From NCBI GenBank assembly GCA_002372775.1, contig DFIJ01000097.1:1-8528 (forward strand): a stretch of DNA of 8,528 nucleotides, read 5' to 3'. The translations under genes were made by a program, and so were the position numbers. Of this stretch, positions 1 to 6,708 are shown piece after piece. Positions within the stretch are counted from its first letter, which is position 1, and each line of letters opens with the position of its first letter. The DNA is from Christensenella sp. UBA3700 (GTDB taxonomy: Bacteria > Bacillota > Clostridia > Christensenellales > UBA3700). A model generated the notes under the pieces. The model did not search any database. It saw nothing but the letters and a program-made list of their open reading frames with translations, and was not told where the DNA came from.

Positions 1-900
1 GTCGCATGCGAAAAAATCCGCACTCATCTCTGATGCATTATTGGTTCTTTCATCAAATTCTAAATATAATTCATTCTCTATATCTTTTAGATGACCAATC
101 TCATGAAATAGTGTAAACCAAAAAATGTCTAACCACTTGCCCCTTATTGTCATACATAATCGTGTTTTATTATTAATTTTTCTAATAAAACCTTGCACTG
201 GAGCTCCAGCAATACTCTTAACAACAGCAAAGGCTATACCGTGTCTTGCGAAAATATCTTTTAATCTGATTGATATCTCATTTATGTCAGATAGATTATT
301 TAGTTTCTTTATTACATCCAGTTCATTTAACAATCCATTTATATCTAACTGATTGTCCACAGCAACTTCGTCAGTTTTCAATTCGCATACTTTCATCCAA
401 GCCGCTAATGCGAAATTATTCATACTAACCCTTGACGATTTTCTAAATCTGGCATTGGCATTCAACATATTGTCTATGTTACATAAATTTGAAACTCCCA
501 AAAATGATCTCATTTGAATAACCTTACTATTTATATCATGCATCCTTTCTAAGTAATTCTCATTAACAAGAAAAGTATACGTACTACTATTAAATACCGC
601 CTTCTCTTCCTCAGAAACCGTTTCAGATTCTATTACTTGCATATACTCACTATCATAATTAGCTTGCAACGTATTCCAAAAAGATGCACTTATATTTCTG
701 AACACCTTTTCCAATTTAAATGCGGTTTCAGGACTTATAGATTCTTTACCAGCTACAATTCTATTTATATGTTTTGTTGTCACCCCTATTCTAGCAGCCA
801 ACTCCTTTTGAGTCATATTGTTAGACTCTAATACTTCTAAAAGTGTCTCCCCTGGATGAGATAACAACTCAATTGATAATCCATTCATCTTTGTTTCCAT
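1..900 (-). CDS. HigA-like antitoxin fused to ImmA/IrrE-type metallopeptidase domain (partial, runs off left edge)
   Basis: This reading frame is open for 300 codons from the ATG at 900 to the window edge, so the C-terminus and stop are missing. Residues about 8-70 form a HigA/VapI-type helix-turn-helix: SHPGETLLEVLESNNMTQ, then KELAARIGVTTKHINRIVAG, then SPETAFKLEKVF. After a linker rich in charged residues comes an ImmA/IrrE-like domain with the zinc motif HEIGH at residues 266-270 and a probable third ligand, Glu291, in EMSADFFA. The HTH should bind the operon promoter and the N-terminal part should neutralise the toxin; this is known for HigA relatives and inferred here. The peptidase-like domain may cleave a regulator or the antitoxin itself, but no substrate is visible. 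The gene overlaps the toxin gene by 32 bases in another frame, which suggests translational coupling. GGGAG lies 12 bases before the ATG; a second in-frame ATG at 888 is possible. Ile codons are mostly ATA, unlike the transporter genes. Confidence 0.88.
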   Translation of the reverse strand, partial: METKMNGLSIELLSHPGETLLEVLESNNMTQKELAARIGVTTKHINRIVAGKESISPETAFKLEKVFRNISASFWNTLQANYDSEYMQVIESETVSEEEKAVFNSSTYTFLVNENYLERMHDINSKVIQMRSFLGVSNLCNIDNMLNANARFRKSSRVSMNNFALAAWMKVCELKTDEVAVDNQLDINGLLNELDVIKKLNNLSDINEISIRLKDIFARHGIAFAVVKSIAGAPVQGFIRKINNKTRLCMTIRGKWLDIFWFTLFHEIGHLKDIENELYLEFDERTNNASEMSADFFACD

Positions 901-1222
901 GATAATCACATACTCCCATTATTGTAATTGTTGTTCTTTGAGCAACACCTTCGTCATATTGCTCACCTTCTTGTAATCCTATATCTAGAATCATTCTAAT
1001 GTTACCTGTTATTGACCAACCGACAAAACGATGAAAATCTCCCTTTAGAATATGAGGATTATCTAGACCACTTAACATAAGTTCTTTAACATTCGATAAC
1101 GCAACTAGCTGTGCATATCTCTTGTGTATTGCCTTTGTTAATACTGCACCATGTTTTTTAGACATCTTCTTTAAATCTAAGAACATCTCTTCTACTCTAT
1201 TATTCACAAATTCTATTTTCAA
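869..1222 (-). CDS. HigB/RelE-like toxin of a type II toxin-antitoxin module
   Basis: This is a 117-residue basic protein of the size usual for HigB/RelE-superfamily mRNA interferases, which cleave mRNA at the ribosome. Supporting features are a Lys/Arg-rich helical N-terminal half (LKKMSKKHGAVLTKAIHKRY), a central HRFVGWSITGNIRMILDI segment fitting the strand region of the fold, and a C-terminal VCDYHGNK stretch recalling the DYH motif common near the end of HigB proteins. Catalytic residues cannot be assigned with certainty. The start is a TTG at 1222: an in-frame stop lies three codons upstream with no ATG between, and AGAGGT at 1236-1231 sits 8 bases ahead. The toxin precedes the antitoxin, the order typical of higBA, and their ends overlap. 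It could be annotated simply as a RelE/ParE-family protein; the toxin-antitoxin role rests on the fold resemblance plus the neighbour. Confidence 0.82.
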   Translation of the reverse strand: MKIEFVNNRVEEMFLDLKKMSKKHGAVLTKAIHKRYAQLVALSNVKELMLSGLDNPHILKGDFHRFVGWSITGNIRMILDIGLQEGEQYDEGVAQRTTITIMGVCDYHGNKDEWIIN

Positions 1223-1235
1223 TTCGATTTACCTC

Positions 1236-1306
1236 TTTGGTATATTAATATTAACATTATTATACACAAATTGTAAAGAATATGATTAACCATTTTGGTA
1301 TATTAA
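1236..1306 (-). promoter_or_regulatory. Probable promoter and operator region of the toxin-antitoxin operon
   Basis: A perfect -10 hexamer TATAAT lies at 1264-1259 on the minus strand, with only a weak -35 candidate (AATCAT, 1287-1282, spacer 17). Two identical 13-base direct repeats, TTTGGTATATTAA on the plus strand, sit at 1236-1248 and 1294-1306, one on each side of the -10. A 10-base palindrome TTAATATTAA (1245-1254) overlaps the nearer repeat. This arrangement fits autorepression by the HTH antitoxin, but binding is inferred and AT-rich repeats can arise by chance. Confidence 0.5.
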
Positions 1307-1317
1307 ATTTAGATATA

Positions 1318-1351
1318 CTAAAAATAGGACTACAGCAAATGCTATAGTCCT
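1318..1351 (-). terminator. Intrinsic terminator closing the purine transporter operon
   Basis: On the minus strand an 11-base stem (AGGACTATAGC with GCTGTAGTCCT, one mismatch) closes a four-base loop and is followed by ATTTTT. It begins 24 bases after the stop codon of the last permease gene, so it should end the xpt-transporter transcript and separate it from the toxin-antitoxin module. Confidence 0.88.
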
Positions 1352-1375
1352 AATAGATCAAAGTATTTAAAATCT

Positions 1376-2377
1376 TTATCTTTCTTCTCTGAAGTAGTTT
1401 ACACCTAAAGATGCAGGTGGTTGATTTTCCTTCTTCTTTCTTAAAGCGATAATAATCAATACTACAATTGTTGCGAAATATGGTAATGCTTGTACTAAAT
1501 CTGCTTGAGTAACAGATAAATTAATACCAACTACGTTTGCATTTGCATAGAACCAGAATAGGAATGCAAATAAATATGATCCCCAAATAGTATTTGCAGG
1601 TTTCCATGTAGCGAAAATAACAAGAGCTACAGCAAGCCATCCCAATGTCTCAATAGAGTTTGTTGTTGACCATCCACCATTGTTATAGATAATGATATAT
1701 ACAAGACCACCAATTCCTGCTATAGCACCACCAACAATAGTTGCTACATATTTATATAAACTAACGTTTATACCTGCCGCATCTGCTGTTGCTGGAGATT
1801 CACCTACGGCTCTTAAATTTAATCCAACTCTAGTTTTCTTTAAAACAACATGTAATACAACTGCTAAGATGATTACAAGATAAATCATAAAACCGAAAGA
1901 GAAGAATAATCTTAAGAACCAATTATCTGAACTTCCTGTTAAATGGTGAATACTTTCTGTAAATACATCAGATGTAATTTGAGCTCTAGCATATCCTGTC
2001 GATCCACTCTTTGCTGTTATATATTGACCACCAAAACTTCCTATACCAACACCAATATAAGTTAAAGCAAGACCAGTAACGTTTTGGTTAGCTTTTAATG
2101 TTACAGTAAAGAAACTATATACTAATCCAGCGAGTCCAGCTGCTAAAATAGCACATAAAATTGGGATTATAATTAATAAGAAAGTATTTGGATTAGTAGT
2201 AGAATTCTCGTATAAGAATGCGCCCGCAAATCCTGCGAAACCACCTAGATATACTTCACCAGGAACACCTAGATTTAAGTGACCTGATTTTTGTGTAAGA
2301 ATTTCACCAAGGGCACCACACATAATTACAGTACCAAATACTATTGCACCTTGCCACCAAGTAATAAATCCTTCCAT
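1376..2377 (-). CDS. nupQ: Nucleoside ABC transporter permease, second subunit (NupQ-like)
   Basis: This is an inner-membrane permease subunit of the BmpA/NupNOPQ-type importer, which moves purine nucleosides (guanosine in Bacillus subtilis) across the cytoplasmic membrane. The 333 residues contain about 8-9 hydrophobic segments, roughly 11-28, 40-56, 66-90, 100-120, 158-180, 208-231, 245-258, 262-284 and 298-312. GHLNLGVPGEVYLGGFAG (32-49) matches the conserved N-terminal loop of this permease family, and VGESPATADAAGIN (191-204) is the cytoplasmic loop expected to contact the ATPase. The C-terminus is short and charged. The ATG lies one base after the stop of the preceding permease gene. 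The ribosome binding site AAGGAGGT (2393-2386) is inside that gene, so translation is probably coupled. The gene symbol is by homology of family and gene order; the exact substrate is inferred from context. Confidence 0.9.
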   Translation of the reverse strand: MEGFITWWQGAIVFGTVIMCGALGEILTQKSGHLNLGVPGEVYLGGFAGFAGAFLYENSTTNPNTFLLIIIPILCAILAAGLAGLVYSFFTVTLKANQNVTGLALTYIGVGIGSFGGQYITAKSGSTGYARAQITSDVFTESIHHLTGSSDNWFLRLFFSFGFMIYLVIILAVVLHVVLKKTRVGLNLRAVGESPATADAAGINVSLYKYVATIVGGAIAGIGGLVYIIIYNNGGWSTTNSIETLGWLAVALVIFATWKPANTIWGSYLFAFLFWFYANANVVGINLSVTQADLVQALPYFATIVVLIIIALRKKKENQPPASLGVNYFREER

Positions 2378-2378
2378 A

Positions 2379-3665
2379 CTACTTCACCTCCTTATTAGAT
2401 ACATCTTCATTAGTTATATCCTCTACTGGAGTAGAAGTTTTCTTGTCCATAACAATCTTTGCTTTAACGTTAGACATCTGTTTCTTAAACCAAGCACCCA
2501 TCTTATCTGAAGCTTCATCGATTTTAATTACCGCATTATCCCAGAACTTAAACCAACCTGGAGCTTTACTACGAGCGCTATTGCTATATACCATCCTATA
2601 GTTGATAAAGAACTCACAACCGATCAAGAAGAATAATAGAATTCCTACTGTGATGTAAGATGTGTATCCGTTTAATACTTGAGAAGCATAATTAACAACG
2701 TTTCCTGTTCCTAAAGACAAGAATGTCATAAGAATTGCTATAACAAACATTCCGAATGGATTAAAGCCTGCAGCCCAAGAAACAACAATAGCAGTAAAGC
2801 CGTAACTTCCTGAAGTGTTACTTGCAATAACGTGATTAACGCCAGCAACGTAGAAGAAACCTACTAGACCACATAGAGCGCCAGATAATCCAACTGTTCT
2901 TAAGATAACCCATGATGTATTCATACCTGCATATTTTGCAGTATTTAAAGATTCACCTACTACTGATATCTCATATCCGTGCTTAGAATACTTTAGATAT
3001 ATAAACATAATAATTGTTAATGCTATTACTGTAAGTATTACTAAACCATATTGATTGCTACCAATTTTAGGAAGCCAACCAATTTTTGTTCCTGAGTTAA
3101 ATGGAGCAAGAGCAGATGATTTTCCTTTCCAAATATCTACACACATCTCAACAATTTGAATAGCAATGTAGTTTAACATTAAAGTAAACAATGTTTCATT
3201 TGCGCCTATCTTTACCTTAAAGATAGCAGGGATTAAAGCCCAAATTGCGCCCACTAAAATGGAACATACGAAAGAACATAGAATAACTAGACCAGATGGC
3301 ATTGATGTACCATAATACATGATTACACCTGTCATCAATCCGCCCATTAATATTTGGCCTTGTCCTCCAATATTCCAGAATTTCATTTTAAATGCTGGGG
3401 TTAAAGCAATTGCAACAGCTAGAAGTAGCATAGCTTCTCTCCAGAATAAAATCTTTGAAGATTTGGTAATAGTAGAAGCATCAAACATATACTTTATAAT
3501 CTTGCCCATTGGAATACCTGATACTCCTTGAAGGAATATAAGGCTTAATAAAAAGGCCATAACAATCGTAACTGTTCTTATTATTGTTCTAAACAAGAAG
3601 GATGAATTATCTCTTTTTACTACTCTTACAAATGGTTCACTCTTAACTTTCATAACCTTTGCCAT
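2379..3665 (-). CDS. nupP: Nucleoside ABC transporter permease, first subunit (NupP-like)
   Basis: This is the larger permease partner of the nucleoside importer, 428 residues. A basic N-terminus leads into a first membrane segment (about 28-48), followed by hydrophobic stretches near 78-92, 103-119, 124-150, 158-177, 206-225, 256-276, 290-318 and 335-355. FWNIGGQGQILMGG (96-109) is the family NIGxxGQ loop, and VGESLNTAKYAGMN (236-249) is the loop that should dock on the ATPase. After the last membrane segment there is a hydrophilic, Lys/Asp/Glu-rich cytoplasmic tail of about 65-70 residues (360-428), longer than the functional core needs. The ATG shares one base with the TAA stop of the ATPase gene, and GGAGG lies about 10 bases upstream, inside that gene. 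It must pair with the smaller permease encoded just downstream. Assignment to the family is secure; substrate is inferred. Confidence 0.9.
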   Translation of the reverse strand: MAKVMKVKSEPFVRVVKRDNSSFLFRTIIRTVTIVMAFLLSLIFLQGVSGIPMGKIIKYMFDASTITKSSKILFWREAMLLLAVAIALTPAFKMKFWNIGGQGQILMGGLMTGVIMYYGTSMPSGLVILCSFVCSILVGAIWALIPAIFKVKIGANETLFTLMLNYIAIQIVEMCVDIWKGKSSALAPFNSGTKIGWLPKIGSNQYGLVILTVIALTIIMFIYLKYSKHGYEISVVGESLNTAKYAGMNTSWVILRTVGLSGALCGLVGFFYVAGVNHVIASNTSGSYGFTAIVVSWAAGFNPFGMFVIAILMTFLSLGTGNVVNYASQVLNGYTSYITVGILLFFLIGCEFFINYRMVYSNSARSKAPGWFKFWDNAVIKIDEASDKMGAWFKKQMSNVKAKIVMDKKTSTPVEDITNEDVSNKEVK

Positions 3666-5272
3666 TATTCATTTACCTCCTTATTTTCTTCTACTGCTTG
3701 GATATCTTGGATTAGTGAGTCTGCAGCGATACCGAAATTCTTATCTGGCTTTTCATCATTTAAATCTAATGAGCCAGTCATCATCAATCCAAGTTGTTCT
3801 TTTGTTGTTTTAGTAGCATGAACAACACCCATAACTTTACCATGGCATAGAACCATGATTTTATCGCAAAGCGCAAGTAATACGTCAAGGTCTTCACCTA
3901 CGAACATAACGCCTACACCATTTTTCTTTTGTTCATTTAAAATATTATAAATCGCATAAGAAGAGTTAATATCTAGACCTCTTACAGGATATGCTGTAAC
4001 AATAACGTTAGGACCTGCAGAAATCTCACGGCCAACAAGAACTTTTTGAACATTACCGCCTGATAATCTTCTTACTGGAGTCTCTGTTGATGGAGTTTTA
4101 ACATCCAATTCTTTAATTATTTGCTTGGCCTTTTCTCTTGCTGCTGTTCTATTAACAAATGGATTATACCAAGGAGAAATGACATTATAGTCTTTTAGCA
4201 TCATATTATCTGTGATAGATAATGATGGAGCAAGACCCATACCAAGTCTATCTTCTGGAATGAATGACATCGCAATACCTTCCTCGATAATCTCTTGAGG
4301 CTTTTTGCCAATAATAGACTCGCCTACGTGATTAATATCTCCTGATTCAATCTTTCTTAAACCAGCAATGGCTTCACAAAGTTCTTTTTGTCCGCAGCCG
4401 GCAATACCTGCTACTCCTAGAATCTCGCCACCTCTTATATAGAAATTAACCTTATCTATGGCGATTGAACCATCATCCTTTTTAATTGTTAAATCTCTAA
4501 TTTCAAGAAGAGGAATATTGTGAACAACCTCAGGTCTATCTATATTTAGTTGTATTTTCTCACCAACCATCATTTCTGTTAATGATTGAGTTGTAGCATC
4601 CTTCGTTTCAACAGTATCAATATACTCACCTTTTCTTAGAATAGCTACTCTATCTGAAACAGATAAAACTTCTTGTAATTTATGAGTAATGATAATAATA
4701 GATTTACCATCGGCTTTCATATTTCTCATAACTGAGAATAAAACATCAGCCTCTTGTGGTGTTAGAACCGCTGTTGGCTCATCAAGTATTAGAATGTCTG
4801 CTCCTCTATACAAAACCTTAACGATTTCTAAGTTTTGTTTTTCAGAAACTGTCATGTTATATACTTTCTTATTTGGATCTATATTAAAACCGTATTTATC
4901 ACAAATCTCTTTAATTCTCTTTGTTGCGGCTTTGATGTCAAATTTAAATTCCTTAGGATTTAAACCAAGAACGATATTCTCAGCAGCAGTAAATAGTTCA
5001 ACAAGTTTATAGTGTTGATGAACCATACCGATGTGATATTTAAACGAATCCTGAGGTGAAACAATATTGGCAACTTCTCCATTAATGTAGATTTTGCCAT
5101 TGTCTGGATAGTAAATTCCGGCAAGCATGTTACATAGTGTTGTTTTACCTGATCCGTTTTCGCCAAGTAAAGCAAGAATCTCACCTTTTTTTACATCCAT
5201 TGTTATTTGATTATTGGCAACTACTTTGCCAAAAGTCTTCGTAACATTTTCAAAATGAATTGCTGTATCCAT
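3665..5272 (-). CDS. nupO: Nucleoside ABC transporter ATP-binding protein with two ATPase domains (NupO-like)
   Basis: This cytoplasmic ATPase powers the importer; at 535 residues it is the normal size for the duplicated BMP/sugar-type (CUT2-like) ATPases. In domain 1 the Walker A is GENGSGKT (37-44), the Q-loop Gln is 95, the signature is VSEKQ (142-146), the Walker B is LILDEP (161-166) and the switch His is 197. Domain 2 has GIAGCGQKEL (289-298) in place of a Walker A, an intact LSGGN signature (403-407), and VTAYPVRGLD (425-434) where the Walker B Glu is replaced. The degenerate second half is usual in this family, so one composite site probably hydrolyses ATP. I chose the ATG at 5272: a GTG at 5308 would add 12 residues, but it lies inside a stem-loop, lacks a ribosome binding site and precedes the conserved IHFENVTKTFG start. 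The AAAGGA before the ATG is only 3 bases away. The stop overlaps the next start by one base. Confidence 0.93.
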   Translation of the reverse strand: MDTAIHFENVTKTFGKVVANNQITMDVKKGEILALLGENGSGKTTLCNMLAGIYYPDNGKIYINGEVANIVSPQDSFKYHIGMVHQHYKLVELFTAAENIVLGLNPKEFKFDIKAATKRIKEICDKYGFNIDPNKKVYNMTVSEKQNLEIVKVLYRGADILILDEPTAVLTPQEADVLFSVMRNMKADGKSIIIITHKLQEVLSVSDRVAILRKGEYIDTVETKDATTQSLTEMMVGEKIQLNIDRPEVVHNIPLLEIRDLTIKKDDGSIAIDKVNFYIRGGEILGVAGIAGCGQKELCEAIAGLRKIESGDINHVGESIIGKKPQEIIEEGIAMSFIPEDRLGMGLAPSLSITDNMMLKDYNVISPWYNPFVNRTAAREKAKQIIKELDVKTPSTETPVRRLSGGNVQKVLVGREISAGPNVIVTAYPVRGLDINSSYAIYNILNEQKKNGVGVMFVGEDLDVLLALCDKIMVLCHGKVMGVVHATKTTKEQLGLMMTGSLDLNDEKPDKNFGIAADSLIQDIQAVEENKEVNE

Positions 5273-5293
5273 ATATCCTTTAAAACGCAAAAT

Positions 5294-5370
5294 GTGGGTA
5301 TGCCCCACTTTTAATAAGTTGAGGGGTGTAGAATATCTACACCCCTAATAATTTTTCGCTAAAAATTATT
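5294..5370 (-). promoter_or_regulatory. Three adjacent stem-loops between the lipoprotein and ATPase genes
   Basis: Three inverted repeats lie end to end. At 5347-5370 there is a perfect 10-base stem with a four-base loop, AT-only in the stem and containing the lipoprotein stop codon. At 5322-5346 there is a perfect 11-base stem (AGGGGTGTAGA) with a three-base loop. At 5294-5308 there is a five-base GTGGG/CCCAC stem. On the minus strand the strong middle hairpin is followed by CAACTTATT rather than a T run, so it is not a canonical terminator. Intercistronic structures of this kind after binding-protein genes commonly protect the upstream mRNA from decay or reduce readthrough, giving more receptor than transporter; that role is inferred here. 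Confidence 0.7.
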
Positions 5371-6658
5371 CTTTTTCGTATTCAGAATCAACTGTTGTAA
5401 TACCATCAATAATGATATCGAAGTATGGAGCTGATCTTAATGAAGATTCAGCGAAATATGTAATGCCGTTTTCTGTCTTTAAACATTCAGCACCATTCAT
5501 ACCCCAAGCACCTGTATAAGTTGTTAAATGTTGACCATTCTTTGTGAATTTAGAGCAATCAAATACCTTAATTGTTCCGTCCTTAATTCCCTTGATAGCA
5601 GCATCTACAGCAGCTTGAGTTCCTTCAGCGCAAGAATTTCCTAATGCAGTAATACCTACAGCATTATCAGAATATCCCTTTGACCAGTTTTGAACAACTT
5701 CTTTACCAGTTAAAATTTGTGTGAATAAATATTCATAGTAAACTTCCCAGTTGTTTGTTGAAGATGTTAAAGCAGCGTTTGGAGCAGCTTGTAACATGCT
5801 TACGTTATAACCAACTGAATATACAACCTTGTTAGCCTTTGCAGCTGTTTCACAAGCTGTTGGAGCACCTTCTGAGTCAGCATGTTGTCCGATGATAACA
5901 CAACCATCAGAGATTAAAGCTGTAGCAACTTCTTTTTCTCTATCAAAGTTGAACCATGAGTTTGTATACTTAACTGTCATTGTAACGTTTGGATATACAC
6001 TTTGGATTCCTAGGAAGAAAGATGTGAAACCTGAAACTACCTCAGCATATGGATATGCACCAACATAACCGATTTTAACCTTTCCGTTTTCCTTGTTAGC
6101 ATCTGTAATCTTACCAGCAGCATCTAATTCAGCAAGTTTCTTACCAGCAACGATACCTGAAACATATCTTGATTCATATACTTGAGTGAAAGCATTCTTC
6201 CAGTTTGTGTATGAAGTATAATCTGTTTCATTACCATTATCGTCTACGTAAACCTTTCCAGCTAAATCACCTGTCATTGAAACGAATGTTACATCTTTGT
6301 TTTGAGATAATAAATCTGTTGTGATGTAATATTGATGTCCATATGAGTTAGTGATAACTACCTTAGCTCCTTGAGCGATTGTTTGTTCAGCAGCTGTAGT
6401 AACATCTGATGATTCACCAACCTTTGTCTTGTAGATAACATTAACCTTCTTGTTAAGCTTTTCTTCAACAGCCTTAACAGCAGCATCGATACCATCCATA
6501 TGAGCTTGTGTATAGCCTTCTGTTCTATCACCAACCATTATAGCGCCAACAACTAAGTCGTATTCTTCATCGCTTGAACAGCCAATGAATGCAACGCCTA
6601 AAGAAGCGATAACAGCAACGATAGCTATAATTGCTAGAACTTTAGTAAAGTTTTTCAT
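5366..6658 (-). CDS. nupN: BMP-family purine nucleoside-binding lipoprotein (NupN/PnrA-like)
   Basis: This is the extracytoplasmic substrate-binding lipoprotein of the importer, expected to be anchored to the outer face of the membrane. A signal peptide (KNFTK, then a hydrophobic run about 7-25) ends in a lipobox with Cys27 as the modified residue. The -3 position is Phe (AFIGC), slightly unusual where Leu/Val/Ile is common. The mature 403 residues show the two-lobed BMP fold: VVGAIMVGDRTEGYTQAHMDGI near 36-57, ITNSYGHQY (102-110), SRYVSGIVAGKKL (163-175), KIGYVGAYPYAEVVSGF (195-211), and the family stretch NSWFNFDREKE then IGQHADSEGAP (233-266). The protein is somewhat longer than many BMP receptors. 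Ribosome binding site GGAGGA (6672-6667) precedes the ATG. The gene lies 50 bases after xpt with no terminator or good promoter between them, so it should share the riboswitch-controlled transcript. Purine nucleoside as ligand is inferred from family and operon. Confidence 0.9.
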   Translation of the reverse strand: MKNFTKVLAIIAIVAVIASLGVAFIGCSSDEEYDLVVGAIMVGDRTEGYTQAHMDGIDAAVKAVEEKLNKKVNVIYKTKVGESSDVTTAAEQTIAQGAKVVITNSYGHQYYITTDLLSQNKDVTFVSMTGDLAGKVYVDDNGNETDYTSYTNWKNAFTQVYESRYVSGIVAGKKLAELDAAGKITDANKENGKVKIGYVGAYPYAEVVSGFTSFFLGIQSVYPNVTMTVKYTNSWFNFDREKEVATALISDGCVIIGQHADSEGAPTACETAAKANKVVYSVGYNVSMLQAAPNAALTSSTNNWEVYYEYLFTQILTGKEVVQNWSKGYSDNAVGITALGNSCAEGTQAAVDAAIKGIKDGTIKVFDCSKFTKNGQHLTTYTGAWGMNGAECLKTENGITYFAESSLRSAPYFDIIIDGITTVDSEYEKE

Positions 6659-6675
6659 ATATAAATTCCTCCATG

Positions 6676-6691
6676 TCCCTTTTGATAGGGA
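6676..6691 (-). other. Small stem-loop just before the lipoprotein ribosome binding site
   Basis: A five-base stem, TCCCT with AGGGA, encloses a six-base loop a few bases ahead of GGAGGA. It has no T run and is too small to be a terminator. It may be a minor mRNA structure or chance. Confidence 0.3.
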
Positions 6692-6708
6692 AATTATTTG
6701 TTGTCTAA

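Noticed and set aside
125..352. Small plus-strand open frame opposite the antitoxin gene
   Set aside because: It is antisense to a well-supported domain-bearing gene and has no recognisable features; likewise the plus-strand frames at 637-831, 1692-1883, 3319-3531, 4689-5012, 5829-6068 and 7604-7798.
4400..4440. Second ATPase domain lacking a normal Walker A and catalytic Glu, suggesting a defective transporter
   Set aside because: Degenerate C-terminal nucleotide-binding halves are usual in this BMP/CUT2-like ATPase family.
4960..5184. Minus-strand 74-codon frame overlapping the ATPase gene in another frame
   Set aside because: It lies wholly within the Walker A region of the ATPase gene and has no features of its own.
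3665..5308. GTG at 5308 as the start of the ATPase
   Set aside because: It lies at the base of a GTGGG/CCCAC stem-loop, has no ribosome binding site, and adds 12 residues not expected in the family; ATG at 5272 fits better.
5322..5346. Strong hairpin read as a full terminator of an xpt-lipoprotein operon
   Set aside because: No T run follows it on the coding strand, and the ATPase and permeases downstream have no evident promoter of their own.
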